The position numbers and the translations under genes were made by a program. This document shows positions 20,758 through 33,109 of a DNA stretch of 64,000 nt, in pieces (position 1 is the first letter of the stretch; each line of letters starts with the position of its first letter). Where the stretch lies: the NCBI GenBank assembly GCA_030549335.1, contig CM060194.1:17424171-17488170 (forward strand), written 5' to 3'. This DNA is from Pontederia crassipes (lineage: Eukaryota > Streptophyta > Magnoliopsida > Commelinales > Pontederiaceae). The notes beneath the pieces are model-generated. The model had not been told where the DNA came from. It saw nothing but the letters and a program-made list of their open reading frames with translations, and searched no databases.

Positions 20758-23210
20758 GTTGTTATAACCCTCCTGGAAGAGATATGATTGTTTAATGAAA
20801 GGAAATATATAATCTTTACATTGGTAAAATAATGACTATATGAATTATAATTATATGTACCAACTACTAATTAAAATCTTAATTCACCACTAATTTGATG
20901 TTCGCTTATGTCCAATGTCAGTAAAAAATTTTTACATTCACATCAGAATATGATAAAGTGTTGAGAAACTCTTTGCCTATAAGCTAGGGCATTTAGGCAA
21001 TTAGGTTGTGTTAGCCCGTTCGTCATCTCATAATCATAATAAAATGATTATCTATTATTGTAGAGGAATTTAAATCAATAAAAATGAAATAATCTTGTAA
21101 ATATAGAGAAAGACTTTATCAAAACATCTAAAGTGGTATTTATAGAATGTAAACCATAACTAATATCTAATCTTAAACAACATATATAAACTCATAGTCT
21201 AATGGACTCCATGGCTCGTGACACTATTTAAGCCTAGACCAATGTGCAATCTTTTCATCATAACTTGAGCCATCACCCATCCAACTTCAATTACCTACAC
21301 GGATCCAGGATGCAAAGTTTCTCGGTTAAAGTATGTAAAGGTCATGCTATGTGATGCCATGAACCTAGAGAGGATACTACATGATGCATATTCATTTTCA
21401 TATAACAGAAAAATAGAGATATACATATCATGTATTTAACATATGATTCTACATGTCAATCAATAACAACATTCTACAATTATGTATATAATATGAAAAC
21501 ATTTTTTTTAAAAAGAAGTGCATTAATATTAAGTAATTGCTATATTAGAGCTTGAGTACAAAAATTGAACAAGACAAGTGGTCTATCCATCCAAAAATTG
21601 TCGCTTTGGTTTATGCGACCAAAATGTGCAAGGTAATCAGCAGTCTGATTGACGTTGCGATTACGATGTGTTACAATAGTAGGATTAATACTTAGAAGGA
21701 CTGCCCAAATGTTAGCAACGATCCCCCTAAGCCTCCATGGGCAGTACAACTTCTTGTTGACGATCCTGACGAGGGTCTCCGAGTCCGAATATATTTGAAT
21801 GTGTGAGAGCCCAAGCTCCTTGCACTTTTGGATGCCGGTTAGCAGCTCGCACGCTTCAATCTCCACTACTAAGTCCGTCAGAGTGGTGTTGGTGCCTGCG
21901 AGGGTTAAGTAACCGATACCCCCTACCCTAGCTGGTCCAATGGAACCATCTGAAGATAACCCAGTGCTGGGGTGGGGGCTCCCATCGGATCCTCATGGGC
22001 GGATCTTGGGGGCTTTTGTCCTCAGGTGCGTGGGCGTCAGGATAGTCATGAAAGCCGGCCAAAGTCCTTTCCCAAGCAGATTCCACGGTTGCTCGCTGAA
22101 ACCTAAAGTGCACGTTGTTTCGAAGATTCCAAAACTCCCAGAGGCAGTGAGCAAAAAGGGTCAGAAAAGATTTTCTGGACTGTTAATCCAAGTTGGCGCC
22201 CTCGTGGATCCAAGAGCTGAGGTGCTAGGAGGAGGTATTCGGAAATGAAAAGTGTAGCTTATGCTGAAAGATGTTCCAAAGTTGCTGCACTATAGAGCAC
22301 TGAAAAAATAAGTGTGCATTGGTTTCCGGGTGGAGTCCACAAAGGGAGCAAGCTAGATCAATAGTATTGTCAAATGAGAGGATAGTGTTAAGCGTAGGCA
22401 ATTTATTATGTAGGAGTTTCCAAAGGAAGATGTGGATTTTAGTTGGAGCCGAAATCTTTCCAACATTTTGCCACGGTGGGCCTCCAGTGAGAATCAGCGG
22501 CATAGAGCGGCGACTAACATGATAATAGACTGACTTTGTGTTTGCATATCCATAAGTATCATTCACCCATACCCACGCATCATCATTGACAGAAGTAGGA
22601 AGGTAAATACATTTTATCTGAGAACATAAATCCTCCCCAAAAGTAGCTGAGAACATGGTAAGACATGTGATCATCTATCATCATACAATAAGTATGGAAC
22701 AATCATAACAATCATCATTCAATTCCATAGGCGTATAAGTGACTTGCACTTACCTTAACCATTGCCTCATTCACTTTCCTTAGGGTTACTTCATAACCCT
22801 TTCGGACTTTCACTTTCGTGGGCATCAATCCATCAATTCTATCATTGGCCCTTATAACGTATATCTTTCGATCGTTGAGATTTATGTCGATGCCCTCATA
22901 ATAGACTAGTTAAGCATTGGAGACAATGCTCTCCCGCTCACCTGTAGGCGACATAGGAATATACAGATCGTTATCGATATGAGAATGATTATTCTTGAAG
23001 GAAATACATACACTGAAGTGTAAAAACGTTCATTTCCTAAAAATCTGACAAGAGCTACTGAGTGGCGACATGTAACATCATCCACAATTAGATTCATTAT
23101 GCTTTTCAAACAACAAACATTTACGTCATTCAAAAAATGTTCAAATTTTAACATTGTTACGTGAGAACATGCAATTCATGTAATTAGGTTTTGGTTCATA
23201 TACAATCAAT
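20758..23210 (-). repeat. Gypsy-type LTR remnant split by a LINE
   Basis: Starts TGTTATAACCCTCC, like the TGTAACNACCC ends of related LTRs. The block at 21280-21395 matches 13466-13590 of the coding-poor element's LTR. The LINE at about 21490-22675 interrupts it. The part 22680-23210 continues as non-coding AT-rich sequence and then meets the decayed Athila-like integrase. No primer site or partner LTR was found, so boundaries are tentative. Confidence 0.5.
21490..22675 (-). pseudogene. 5'-truncated LINE: zf-RVT and RNase H domains
   Basis: Reading down from 22674 there is a zf-RVT segment (VWVNDTYGYANTKSVY, then KIHIFLWKLLHNKLPT, then CSLCGLHPETNAHLFFQC), then a frame break. A plant-type RNase H follows (21540-21866) with EIEACELLTGIQ, YSDSETLVRIVN and TADYLAHFGR. 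It ends in a T/A-rich tail near 21500. The reverse transcriptase proper is absent. It is the same kind of LINE as at 11040-13010 but on the other strand and not a close copy. Confidence 0.8.
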
Positions 23211-23289
23211 AATCATCATTGTGTGGCCCTTGGTGTACCAAACTAGGTAAAAATACTTTTTCTCAAGAAATTAACAACAACCTTCGCAT

Positions 23290-25870
23290 CATTTGTGGGT
23301 GTGGCAATGGCCTCAACTCACTTGGACACATAATCGACTACCACCAAAATGTACTCATTATTACTAGACTTAGCAAAGGGATCCATAAAGTCAATGCCCC
23401 CACAAATAAAAAGTATCAGAATAAAGGATGTTTTGTAAAGGCATTTCATCGCATTTAGAAATGTTACCTGTGCGCTAGCATTGATCACATGTCTTACCAA
23501 ATATCTAAGCATCGTTGAAGAGGGTCGATCAGTAGAATCCACTTTCTAATGCCTTAGCAACGGTGCGGTTTGTTCCATGGTGACTGTCGGCCTCCCTATT
23601 GTGGCAATGGATGAGGATGTTATGAAATTCTAACTCGGGCACACATCGACGAATGATTTGATCCGCGCATACTTTGAACATGTATGGGTCCTCACAAATG
23701 TCGTTTGAGAAAAAAATTCTTTCTTTCCTAGGATGTCCATCCTTTTGGGATCCACAAAAGAAAATTGGCAAAGTCAAACCAAGGAGATTGATCAATAAGG
23801 CTTACCTAAAAAACATCTATCATAAAAATTTGCTCATCAGGAAAAGCCTCCAAGATTGTTGTTTTTCCACTAGAGTTGGCTCCAAGCGGGACAGGTCATC
23901 CGCGACTACATTCTCTATGCCTTTCTTGTCTTTAACTTCGACATCAAACTCTTGCAAGAGAAGAATCCACCTAAGAAGCCTTGGTTTTGCCTCTTTCTTG
24001 GTTATCAAGTGACTAATAGTTGCATGGTTAGTAAAAACAATCACTTTAGAACATAATAAATAAGAGCGAAACTTATCAAAAGCATAAACAATGGCTAAAA
24101 ATTCTTTTTCAGTGGCATCGTAGCTGATTTGTGTTGGTGTAAGAGTGTGGCTGGCGTAGTAAATGAATCTAAAAATCTTGTCAACAGATCTATCGTTTGC
24201 ATCGCACATCAGCTCGAATGGCAAACTCTAGTAATATACTACAACAACATGTGCAAAAATCAATTTTTCCTTCAAAGAAATTAGACATTCAGAATCAAAG
24301 ACAAATTTAACATCCTTAGCCAAAGATTTTCCAATAGCTTTGCAATTTCAAAGAAATTTTTAATAAATTGATGATAAAATCCCGCATGGCATAGGAAACT
24401 TTTGATCGCTTTAACTGACGTTGGTGGAGGCAGGTTAGCGATCACATCAATTTTTGCCTTGTCCAATTCAATTCCCTTTTAAGACATCTTATGGCCTAAG
24501 TCCTTCACTATGAAGTGGCATTTTTCCCAATTAAGCACCAAATTGGTTTTTCGCGGTATTGTAAAACACAAGCAAAGTTAGATAAGCAATTATCAAATGA
24601 GCTGCCAAATTATAAAGTAAAATCATCCATAATTGTTTAAAGATTTTCTCATTCATATCAACGAAGATGGCCATCATGCATCTCTAAAAAGTAGTGGGGG
24701 CAGGGCTAGGTCCGAACAACATCCTTCTGTACGCAAATGTGCCAGAGGCACGTAAAAGTTATGTTTTATTGATCCTCAAGTGTCACTACAATCTAGTTGT
24801 AGCCGCAGTAGCCATCTAAAAAATAATAAAAATGGTGCCCTGCAACACGCTCAAGCATATGGTCAATAAGGAAAAAATATCTTTGAGTGTGGCCTCATTT
24901 AATTTTCGATAATCAGTGCACACACGGCATCAACAGTTCTAGTGGGCACAAGTTCATTATTTTTATTTGCAATTATAGTTGTGCCTCCTTTCTTGGGAAC
25001 TACCTATACATGGCTCATCCACGTGCTGTAAATAATTGGATAAATAATACCTGCATCTAAAAGTTTAATTACCTTTCTCTACCACCTCCTTCAATTGTGG
25101 ATTAAGGCGACACTGAGTTGTCCTCCATCAAATCTTGTGCATTCTTAAGGAAGGTGAGATTCCCTTGATATCAGCAATCGTCCAAGCTATGTCTTTTCGG
25201 TGTTGACGTAAGATAGCTAGTAATTATTCTTCCATTTCAAGAGTGAGATTTGCAGAAATAATAACATGGTAAGTTTCATCGTTAAGATAGGCATATTTCA
25301 AATGAGATGACAAATATTTGATTCTGGGCGAGGTGATGGTTGTGCTTGCTTGTGTTGGAATGTTCTCCACTTCCTTTGCTTCATCACTATTGTCTAGAGA
25401 TTCTTCATTAATAATATAAGCCTCAGTGACTATATCTGGAACACCTTTGTTCAATTCATCAGACATATCATCAGTATAAGTATAAACAGAGTAAACAGAT
25501 GAGAAATCCAAAGGTTGTTTAATAGAATTAGATAATTTAAAACTAATATTCTCATTGTTAACCCTTAAAGTAAGTTGTCCTTGTTGGACATCGATGACAG
25601 CATTTCATGTTGCAAGAAAAGGTCGATGAAGGTTGATTGGGGCGTTTGGTTCAGAATCCATATTGAGGATGATAAAATCTGTAGGAAAAATAAATTTATC
25701 AACTTTGACAAACACATCCTCTAATATGCCTCTAGGTCGCTTGACAAATTGATCTGCAAGTTGGAGCATGTCTGTGGTATCCTTTAATTCTCCATAACCT
25801 AGCTTCAAAAAAAAAAAAAATAATAAAAGTATCAGGTTAAAACTAGCACCAAGATCACACAAAGTCTTAG
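23290..25870 (-). pseudogene. Broken pol of the Athila-like element (protease to integrase)
   Basis: Protease at 25605-25862 (CDLGAS) is interrupted by an expanded A run. Reverse transcriptase around 24470-25100 is recognisable only in changing frames. A connection segment at 24281-24466 reads IANLPPPTSVKAIKSFL. RNase H at 23820-24224 keeps MCDANDRS but carries a mutation where the family has a glycine-rich stretch. Integrase finger and core fragments lie at 23529-23795 and 23318-23542 (GGIDFMDPFAKS). Between 25224 and 25511 lies an acidic spacer frame. Not functional. Confidence 0.8.
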
Positions 25871-26366
25871 CACAATAAAAAAATTCCTATAGGGCATAAT
25901 ATAGTAAAACTCCCTGGATCCTTGTCTTTTGGAGGTAGATCTTTGTTGTTCACAACACAATATTTGGATGGCAGTTTTATCACCCCAAATTTTTCAATCT
26001 TCATTTCGTTGAAAGTATATCCTTCATGAATTTAGCATATATCAGCATCTATTTCAAAGCCTCATGAAAAGGAATATTAATGTGCATCTGCTTTAAAATG
26101 TCAATATCTAATTGCTTGACAAAATTTTTGGGATATGGGAGATTCCTCGCTTTTTATGGAACGACATATTTCTCAGTGTGCTTGTTCTGTGATTGTTGTG
26201 CAGGTACAACTTCATATTGCTTTTCCAATGTTTCCATCAATTCCTCTTCCACTAGTTCATTTGGAGGTTTCTGTGGTTCTTGGATTTTCCTACCACTTCT
26301 CAAAGTGATGGCCTTTGCTTCTTCTCGCGGGTTCTTCTTTGTATTACTAGGGAGTGATCCTGACTG

Positions 26367-28650
26367 CTAATGTATAATCATGTTAGCCAGTTGTCCTACT
26401 TGGTTTTTTAAACTCCTAATGAATTCCTCAACATTATTAAACTTATAATCAGAAGCAAAGATAAATTTAGCAAGAATATCTTCATTGAGTGTTTGGAAAC
26501 TAGGAGGAGCCATCTCCTTGTTCTGGACCCAAGTGTAATTTGGTTGAACTTTCAAACTAAACCTATATTTAAAAGGATCTTGATTATTGCTGTAAGAGTT
26601 GTTAGCAACATAATTTACATTTTTGAACTTATTTGAAGAATTACCAGTGGAAGAATTACATGATTGGGATGCCCTTTGTCACAAAAATCACACCTGATTG
26701 TATTATGGACTACTTTGAGTGAAGTTGGAGCTTCATTCTTATTCTCTAGGAGTTATTCCATCTTCTTGTTGAGAACTTCTACCTGTGCAGAAAGATATGA
26801 CAAATTATCTACTTGACTCATGCCAAATCGTCGACGTCCCTGATCTCTATTATTTTGCTAGTTACTGAGAGCAAGATTTTCGATGATTGTATAAATATCT
26901 TCAAATGACTTGTTTGAAAATCGAACTACCTGCAAAAGTATAATTTTATCCCTAACTTGTGAAGTAGCTCCATTATAAAAATATTGAATTTGTTCATAAA
27001 GCAACATATGATTGTGTGGAATTTGGCTTATCAACTCCTTGAACCACTCCCAAGCTTCATACATCATTTCTACGTCCTGTTATTAAAATGGTTTTACATG
27101 TCTTTTGTGTAGGGCAGTATTTATTATAAAATTTTTATTTTATTTCATCCCAAGTGGTAATAGTCAACCAAGTCGAAGCTCTACCCTTGAGAGAAAAAAG
27201 AAATAAACATAGCTTCACAGCATCATTAGTAACATCATGAAGCTTAAACACATAATTTAAAAAATTTTGAACATGACCAAAAAGGTCTTCATATTTGTTA
27301 CTATTGAATTGATCATTTTGTACCATTTGGAGGGTACCATATTGGATCTGAAAATGGTTAGCAGCCAGGCAGTATAATGTTATTTGGCCCATCATGGATT
27401 TGACCCAACATATAGTCTCCATCGTTATGTATGGTGGTGGTTGATTGGCATTTGCATTTGGTTCTTGATATTGGAGTTGTCCCCCATTTCTTCGTTTCTT
27501 TGATTATGCATAATTTGACTCGCAAATCTCTCAATTTCTGGATCAAAGATTAAGGGTCCTTTTGAACTCCTTATGTTGTATCACCTGCTTTCAAGAGGAG
27601 GTTCGCTTGAAGGGTCCAGGACGTGACATGTTCTAAAATTGCAAGTCCTGCATGGTCACAAAAGAACAAAAAAGTAATACAATTCATAATTAACTAATAT
27701 GAGAGAAAAATAAAAATCAATTAGTCCCTGGCAGCGGCTCAAAATAGTTGATGCAAGATTTGTATGTGCAGAAAGATACGACAAATTATCTACTTGACTC
27801 ATGCCAACTCGTCGAGGTCCCTGATCTCTATTATTTTGCCAGTTACTGAGAGCAAGATTTTCGATGATTGTATAAATATCTTCAAATGACTTGTCTGTAA
27901 ATCGAACTACCTGCAGAAGTATAATTTTATCCCTAACTTGTGGAGTAGATCCATTATAAAAATATTGAATTTGTTCATAAAGCAACATATGATTGTGTGG
28001 AATTTGGCTTATCAACTCCTTGAACCACTCCCAAGCTTCATACATCATTTCTACGTCTTGTTATTAAAATTGGTTTACATGTCTTTTGTGGAGGGCAGTA
28101 TTTATTATAAAATTTTTATTTTATTTCATCCCAAGTGGTAATAGTCAACCAAGTCGAAGCTCTACCCTTGAGAGAAAAAAGAAATAAACATAGCTTCATG
28201 GCATCATTAGTAACATCATGAAGCTTAAACACATAATTTAAAAATTTTTGAACATGCCCAAAAAGGTCTTCATATTTGTTACTACTGAATTGATCATTTC
28301 GTACCATTTGGAGGGTACCATATTGGATCTGAAAATGGTTAGCAGCCAAGCAGTATAATGTTATTTGGCCCATCGTGGATTTGACCCAACATATAGTCTC
28401 CATCGTTCTGTATGGTGGTGGTTGATTGGCATTTGCATTTTGTTTTTGATATTGGAGTTGTCCCCCATTTCTTCGTTTCTTTGATTATGCATAATTTGAC
28501 TCGCAAATCTCTCAATTTCTGGATCAAAGATTAAGGGTCCTTTTGAACTCCTTGTGTTGTATCACCTGCTTTCAGGAGGAGGTTCGCTTGAAGGGTCCAG
28601 GACGTGACATGTTCTAAAATTGCAAGTCCTGCATGGTCACAGAAGAACAA
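26367..28650 (-). pseudogene. Broken gag of the Athila-like element, 5' half present twice
   Basis: The gag core appears at 28116-28403 and again at 27135-27422 with five residue differences over 95 residues. The following segment (EAWEWFKELISQIPHNHM) appears at about 27840-28048 and again at 26858-27067. Both copies end the first block at the same premature stop after DEIK, so the gene was already broken when it was duplicated. The zinc knuckle region near 26660-26700 is frameshifted. The 3' part (26367-26555) is single copy. Confidence 0.8.
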
Positions 28651-28745
28651 AAAAGCAATAAAATTCATAATTAACTAATATGAGAGAAAAATAAAAATCA
28701 ATTAGTCCCTGGCAGCGGCACAAAAAACTTGATGCAAGATTTGTA
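26784..28745. repeat. 981-bp tandem duplication within the Athila-like element
   Basis: 26784-27764 is repeated as 27765-28745 with few changes. The unit runs from the middle of gag through the leader and primer site into the first bases of the LTR. At the junction (27749-27775) the LTR start TGATGCAAGATTTGTATG runs directly into gag sequence; both parents share TGTGCA or a close variant there. Confidence 0.9.
28706..28722 (-). other. Diverged tRNA-Asp-type primer binding site
   Basis: The minus strand reads TGTGCCGCTGCCAGGGA, a mutated form of TGGCGCCGYTGCCGGGGA. The duplicated copy at 27725-27741 has different changes. It lies 7 bp before the LTR start TGATGC at 28730. Confidence 0.7.
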
Positions 28746-31120
28746 CGTGCAAAACACTAACAAGTATATTAAGCTGAATCAAGTAATTAAGTGAAGTAAA
28801 TATGTTGATCTCTGGAGGACTAATGACTTAAATTCTTCTAATCTAACCAGTTATTGTGAAAAGGAGAAATTCATGTTGTGTTATAATATTGAGTTAAGAA
28901 GGTGAAGAATGAAAAGAAAATGAGTGCCTTAGCTTAGAAAAGAATTTAATATACGATGAAGTTAGGGTTCAGACCATGTACCCCCTGTTTTGCTCTTAAT
29001 TAACAATTAAAACTTAATTAGACTTCTGTGTTGAAGAGACCCCGAATAATATAGGTTTTGATAATGATAACCTAACTATCACAATTATAAATAGATATAA
29101 AATAGTTAAACAAATCAACTTTTAATCTATGATAATTAAGATGATTTCAGTTGCAGATCCACATTATTAAATATTGAACAGTAAAATAATAATCCTCAAT
29201 TTACTACCTCAAATCAGATGTCTGGAAAAAGACCTCAATAGAGACAAACTCGGCCTGGGTTTGTCTTATTTTCTTCGCACAGATAACTCAGCTCGAATCC
29301 GCCAGGCGGTTCTGAGTTGCCTATGTACCCAGCCCGAGTTTTGTGTAGCACCGATTTTGGTGAGTTTAAAATTGATTATTATGCATAAGATTCACATGCA
29401 ATTATTTCTAAACAACTAATAATAAACACATAAATCTATCCATGATAAAAAATTTAAGTAAAGGCTCAGCTTTAGTTCACAAAAGTCTAAAATCAAAAAT
29501 AAATCAAGAGCAAAACTAGGGTCAACTTCAATCTTCCCCTAACAATAAAACTATTCCACAGACGAGTATTTTGACATCAATACGAGAAAGATAAGCATAA
29601 AAATTATACGAAAAGTTACAGAGGGGACTCCTAAGAGTAGATTGATACTTCTATATCATTCCTCAGTCGAGTGAATGATGCATAATATCACTGAAAAGTG
29701 GGGGAGAACACCTCCGGAATGCGCATCAGAGATGGAACGTCTTAGTGGCTAGGGCACGAAAATTCACTAACATGCGATGGTCTCTTTTCAATTGTATTTA
29801 TAGGGTAGAACGTTCCCCTAGGGTTACACGTCATTTGAAGTCTTTAATTTCATCATAAACAAGGCAAAAGTTCCAACTGTCCAATAATTTTTTTATAATA
29901 AAACCAACCCAGCCCGAGTTAGCCTTCACCCAACCCGGGTGACGTGAACTTATCATAGTTATGAAATTATGGATTCTCACATAAGAAATAATTCTAGTCA
30001 CGTTTTAATTTTACTCTAGAGTTCACGTAATTACAAGTGCACAGGTCGAGTAGAAACCCTGAGTGTCGTAACCCCATTAATTTAGATCGATTACTTGTTC
30101 TAATTATATCCTAAAAATTGTCACGAAATTATAAAAGAATAAATCAGATGAATAAATGAGCATAGATTGAGAATAACAAAGAAAAGTAAGAAAAGATCAA
30201 GGAGTGATGGAAGAGATTCCCTTGTAATGAACTTGTTGATGCTATTGCAAGTGCTGTGTTCGACTTATTACTGATTAATAAAATTCTCATCCTTAATCAG
30301 AAGAAGAGTTCGACTTCTCGATCTCCTACAACTCATTCTTTTAATTCTAATCAATTGATCAAAATGCAGTTGACACCTCTCACGGCTGTTAAGGGTTCTC
30401 ACCTCGTAACAATCACAATAGCAGATCTCTCGATCTTTAAATGAACAGTAAACCAACAATCACTAGAAACATATCAAGTAATGTAACTAATTTCTCCTCT
30501 CGGATGAAATTAGTTAAAGTAGAAAAAAATTGATCTCTCAATCTAATTGAAATCGGGCATAAATTCTAAACAGCCATGCATCACATAAATAGAAATGAGG
30601 AGTCAAATTCACAACGTCAAAAAGTCGAAATAAAAGTCAGCATCAACAAAGTTTCATCACAATGAATCAACAATCTTCTTTAGTTCATCCCCATTCTTCC
30701 AAAACCTTCGTCTTCTTCTTCGCACTCCCCCCTTCTCTCCGGCCTCTTCTCCCCTTTTTATTTCATCCCTTGCTCAAAATTTAAATTTTGAAAAGTGGAT
30801 AGTCCTCTCTTTTACTCATTCAACTTTTCCACTAAAAATGATAAAAACATTTAAATATGCTCAACTTTTATATAAATTCGTGAATTTAATTGTAGTGATT
30901 ATAAATACATAAAAGAAGTGATCACCGGGTTAAGTTGTTGAGCCGATTCAGGTTCTCATTAGATCCTATGTTCAGCCCAGTTTGGGTATAGTGAGGACAC
31001 AACCCAGATTCTTCTAAAACTTCAAGATTGATTGCTTACTCATCCCGTTTGTCATGCTATTTCGTTCCAAATATCTTATGCCTTGATGATCCTGGGAACA
31101 AAGTACCACAAAAGTGAGTA
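28730..31120 (-). repeat. LTR sequence of Athila-like elements, probably two LTRs in series
   Basis: The first LTR starts at 28730 next to the primer site. A second U5-like block (AAGTGCACAGGTCGAG, then GTGTCGTAACCCC) at 30027-30075 matches the block at 5690-5745 in the intact Athila LTR, suggesting another LTR begins near 29990. CAGCCCGAGTT/AACCCGGGT motifs occur at 29250-29345, 29905-29945 and 30925-31005. The short frames in this stretch (for example 30256-30444) have no similarity. Right boundary uncertain. Confidence 0.55.
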
Positions 31121-31369
31121 GCATGAGACTCAAATAAATTTAGAACAATAATGAGGAAATAAATGCATGCACGTAATGATAAAAACTGAAAAAAGTAATC
31201 TAAATGATTTCATGTAAATATTGTGTAACCACCAGACTTCGATAAGCCGTAAGAGCATATAATTAAGCTTGGAAAAGCAATAGCCAGATGTTCCCCTTAA
31301 ATAAGTAGATAGCATTCGACAAAATAGTAGGCCGAAAGTTTGATCTCCTCCATAGAGGAGTTTTTTTTT
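31121..31369. other. Unassigned AT-rich DNA
   Basis: No domain or repeat recognised; ends at a run of 11 T near 31362. Confidence 0.4.
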
Positions 31370-31560
31370 TTGGAATAAGAAACAAGAAAACTGGTTGATT
31401 CTGTCAAAGCCGCTGTTCCCGTCGTAGAATTCTCTGAAAACCCTGTTGATGTCATCCTTCAGAATATCCCAGAATTCACAAAAGAAAACGATGGGGAACC
31501 CATCCAGACCCGGAGATCCAATCTGTCATTTACCCCTGAACTGTGCCGTCGACCTTGATT
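31370..31560 (-). pseudogene. LINE reverse transcriptase fragment
   Basis: The minus strand reads SPGLDGFPIVFFCEFW followed by DILKDDINRVFREF, the conserved opening of plant LINE reverse transcriptases (the SPGPDG motif with P changed to L). Only about 50 residues are readable, with no catalytic YADD box. The run of T at 31362 lies on the fragment's downstream side and may be a remnant of a tail or coincidence. Sequence upstream (31560-31800) stays partly open but I could not assign it. Confidence 0.75.
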
Positions 31561-32713
31561 AATTACGTCGACGTGGTTTTCTTCTTTCACGTCCACTGGC
31601 ACAGAGATGAAAAAGGTGTTTGTTGACATCACCCTACTTAATAGGTCATTATCTCCATCAAGCCGGACAATCTCCAGCTACTTGTTTCTTCCTGCTAGCT
31701 CCATCGAATCAGGTGTGCAATCATCCTCAGCACACTCATAAGTAGAGATTGCAGAAGGAAGTCTCCAATCTGCAGTGCATTGCAAGTTCCTGCAGGTTAC
31801 ATCAGTAGGTGTGAAGGTGGTTACTGAGCAGTTCCAAAGAATTAGTAATTATCAGTTAATCTATGTTGAACATGTAAACAACTTGTTGCATTGACTGGTT
31901 CAGTAGATCCAAAATAACGAAGATGAAAGAACAAGAGTAGGCTACTAGTTTGGCATCAGTATAATATCTGAGTCTCTGGTTGTATGCGAGAAATAGTTTA
32001 AAGAATTGTTGACATACAAGTGCCTTCTTGTTGTAAGAGATATTATCCTGGTCATCAAAGTATTGATCTTTATGACTCCATTGATGATAGAACCACCTCG
32101 TACTTTTTCCTTCTGTATTCATTTACCTTTCCCCATATCTGCTAGTCCCTTTGCTTTTTTGATACATCGCACATTTATATATCGTAACTGCCTGCTTTCT
32201 TAATTATCACAAATCTATATACTGTAACTGCCTGCTTTCTTAATTATTCTTTTCTTGTTATTTGTTTTGAGATAAAACTTGTGCTAAACATCTCTTTTCA
32301 TGTTTTTTTCTCCTGATTGACAGCATTAATATTCATAACCTCTTTGAAAAAAAATGTTTTTTTGACGAAGGCCTTTTAAAAAGTTAATGATTATAATAAA
32401 TCTCTCCTCCTCAGATTAGGAGCTGCTTTCCAGTGTTTGCAGAAAGAAATCAGTGAATCAATTATTGTGGTTTAAAATTACCCACTTGGCAGGTGCTGTT
32501 TCTTTATGATTGTGAATCTCCTTTTAAGATGTTCTTCTTTCTTCTGAAAAATGCTCTTTTTCTTAGTATGTATACTAGCATTTAACTACATGTTTTCATG
32601 GAGCATTTCACAAGGTATAATCTGTTTTCCTGTAAATTTTAATTTATTTGGTGGCAATATCCTTTTATTTGGGTTGATAAGCTAGCATTCAATGTTTTCT
32701 TTTCCTGCCACAG
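31561..32713. other. Non-coding DNA, partly intron-like, upstream of the L15 fragment
   Basis: T-rich sequence with intron-like texture leads to a TTTTCCTGCCACAG acceptor at 32713. A 40-bp direct repeat around GTAACTGCCTGCTTTC occurs at 32177 and 32217. Upstream exons of the L15 gene were looked for and not found. The minus-strand frame 31856-32122 has no recognised domain. Confidence 0.5.
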
Positions 32714-32986
32714 CCTGTAGGGCTGGGAAAGATAGAAAATTTCATAAATTCTGGAAAGATTGACTCATCAGAAATTATTACGATGAAGACTTTCAAGATA
32801 ACTAATTCATTTGTCATACACTGCTGTATCTAATTCTTCTTCAAAAGAAATATTTATATACTTCATGTCAATGTTGAGTTTTGGTAACCGTAGGATACAT
32901 GTGTAATAGGGAAACAAATAGATGATGGTGTTAGACTGATTGGCTGGAGTGCAGAACAAATCAAATGGCCAGTTTGTCTTGAGGTG
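32714..32986 (+). pseudogene. Fragment of a mitochondrial-type ribosomal protein L15 (uL15m) gene
   Basis: After a good splice acceptor at 32711-32713 the sequence reads PVGLGKIENFINSGKIDSSE then IITMKTFK, matching the plant mitochondrial L15 stretch around VGLGKIxxLINxGKIDSSELITMK. About 125 bp of unrelated sequence intervene, then VIGKQIDDGVRLIGWSAEQI and KWPVCLEV continue the same protein. Family knowledge: uL15m is a large-subunit protein of the mitochondrial ribosome, encoded in the nucleus. The copy lacks its start, its C-terminal half and an intact frame, so it is not functional. It stops exactly where CACTA end sequence begins, which suggests capture by a transposon, or transposon insertion into the gene. 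Confidence 0.7.
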
Positions 32987-33109
32987 ATCACGGCTTGAGC
33001 CGTCGTAAATTTCGATAGTAGGTAATCCGTCGTAAAATCCTTTACAAATTGCGAAGGATTTTTGTCCATAAAAAATTTTTCATCGAAAAAACGTCATTTA
33101 CTTGTAGTG
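32987..33109. mobile_element. Right terminus of a second CACTA element
   Basis: The minus strand reads CACTACAAGTAAATGACG from 33109, with subterminal CGTCGTAAA repeats near 33002 and 33031, and is followed by TGA. The motif differs from that of the CACTA ending at 10647, so it is another family. No left terminus was found within the preceding 3 kb. Confidence 0.75.

Larger units (their letters stand above)
23210..28729 (-). mobile_element. Decayed Athila-like Ty3/gypsy internal region
   Basis: From high to low coordinates, in minus-strand order: primer site (28706-28722), duplicated gag (28650-26367), protease, reverse transcriptase, RNase H, and part of the integrase ending near 23290. Many stops and frameshifts interrupt every domain. 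The element is cut at its 3' side, where LTR-type sequence of another family begins near 23210, so its own 3' LTR is not visible. Confidence 0.85.

Noticed and set aside
32714..32986. Functional L15 gene
   Set aside because: The start and C-terminal half are missing, the exon is interrupted and the reading ends in transposon sequence.
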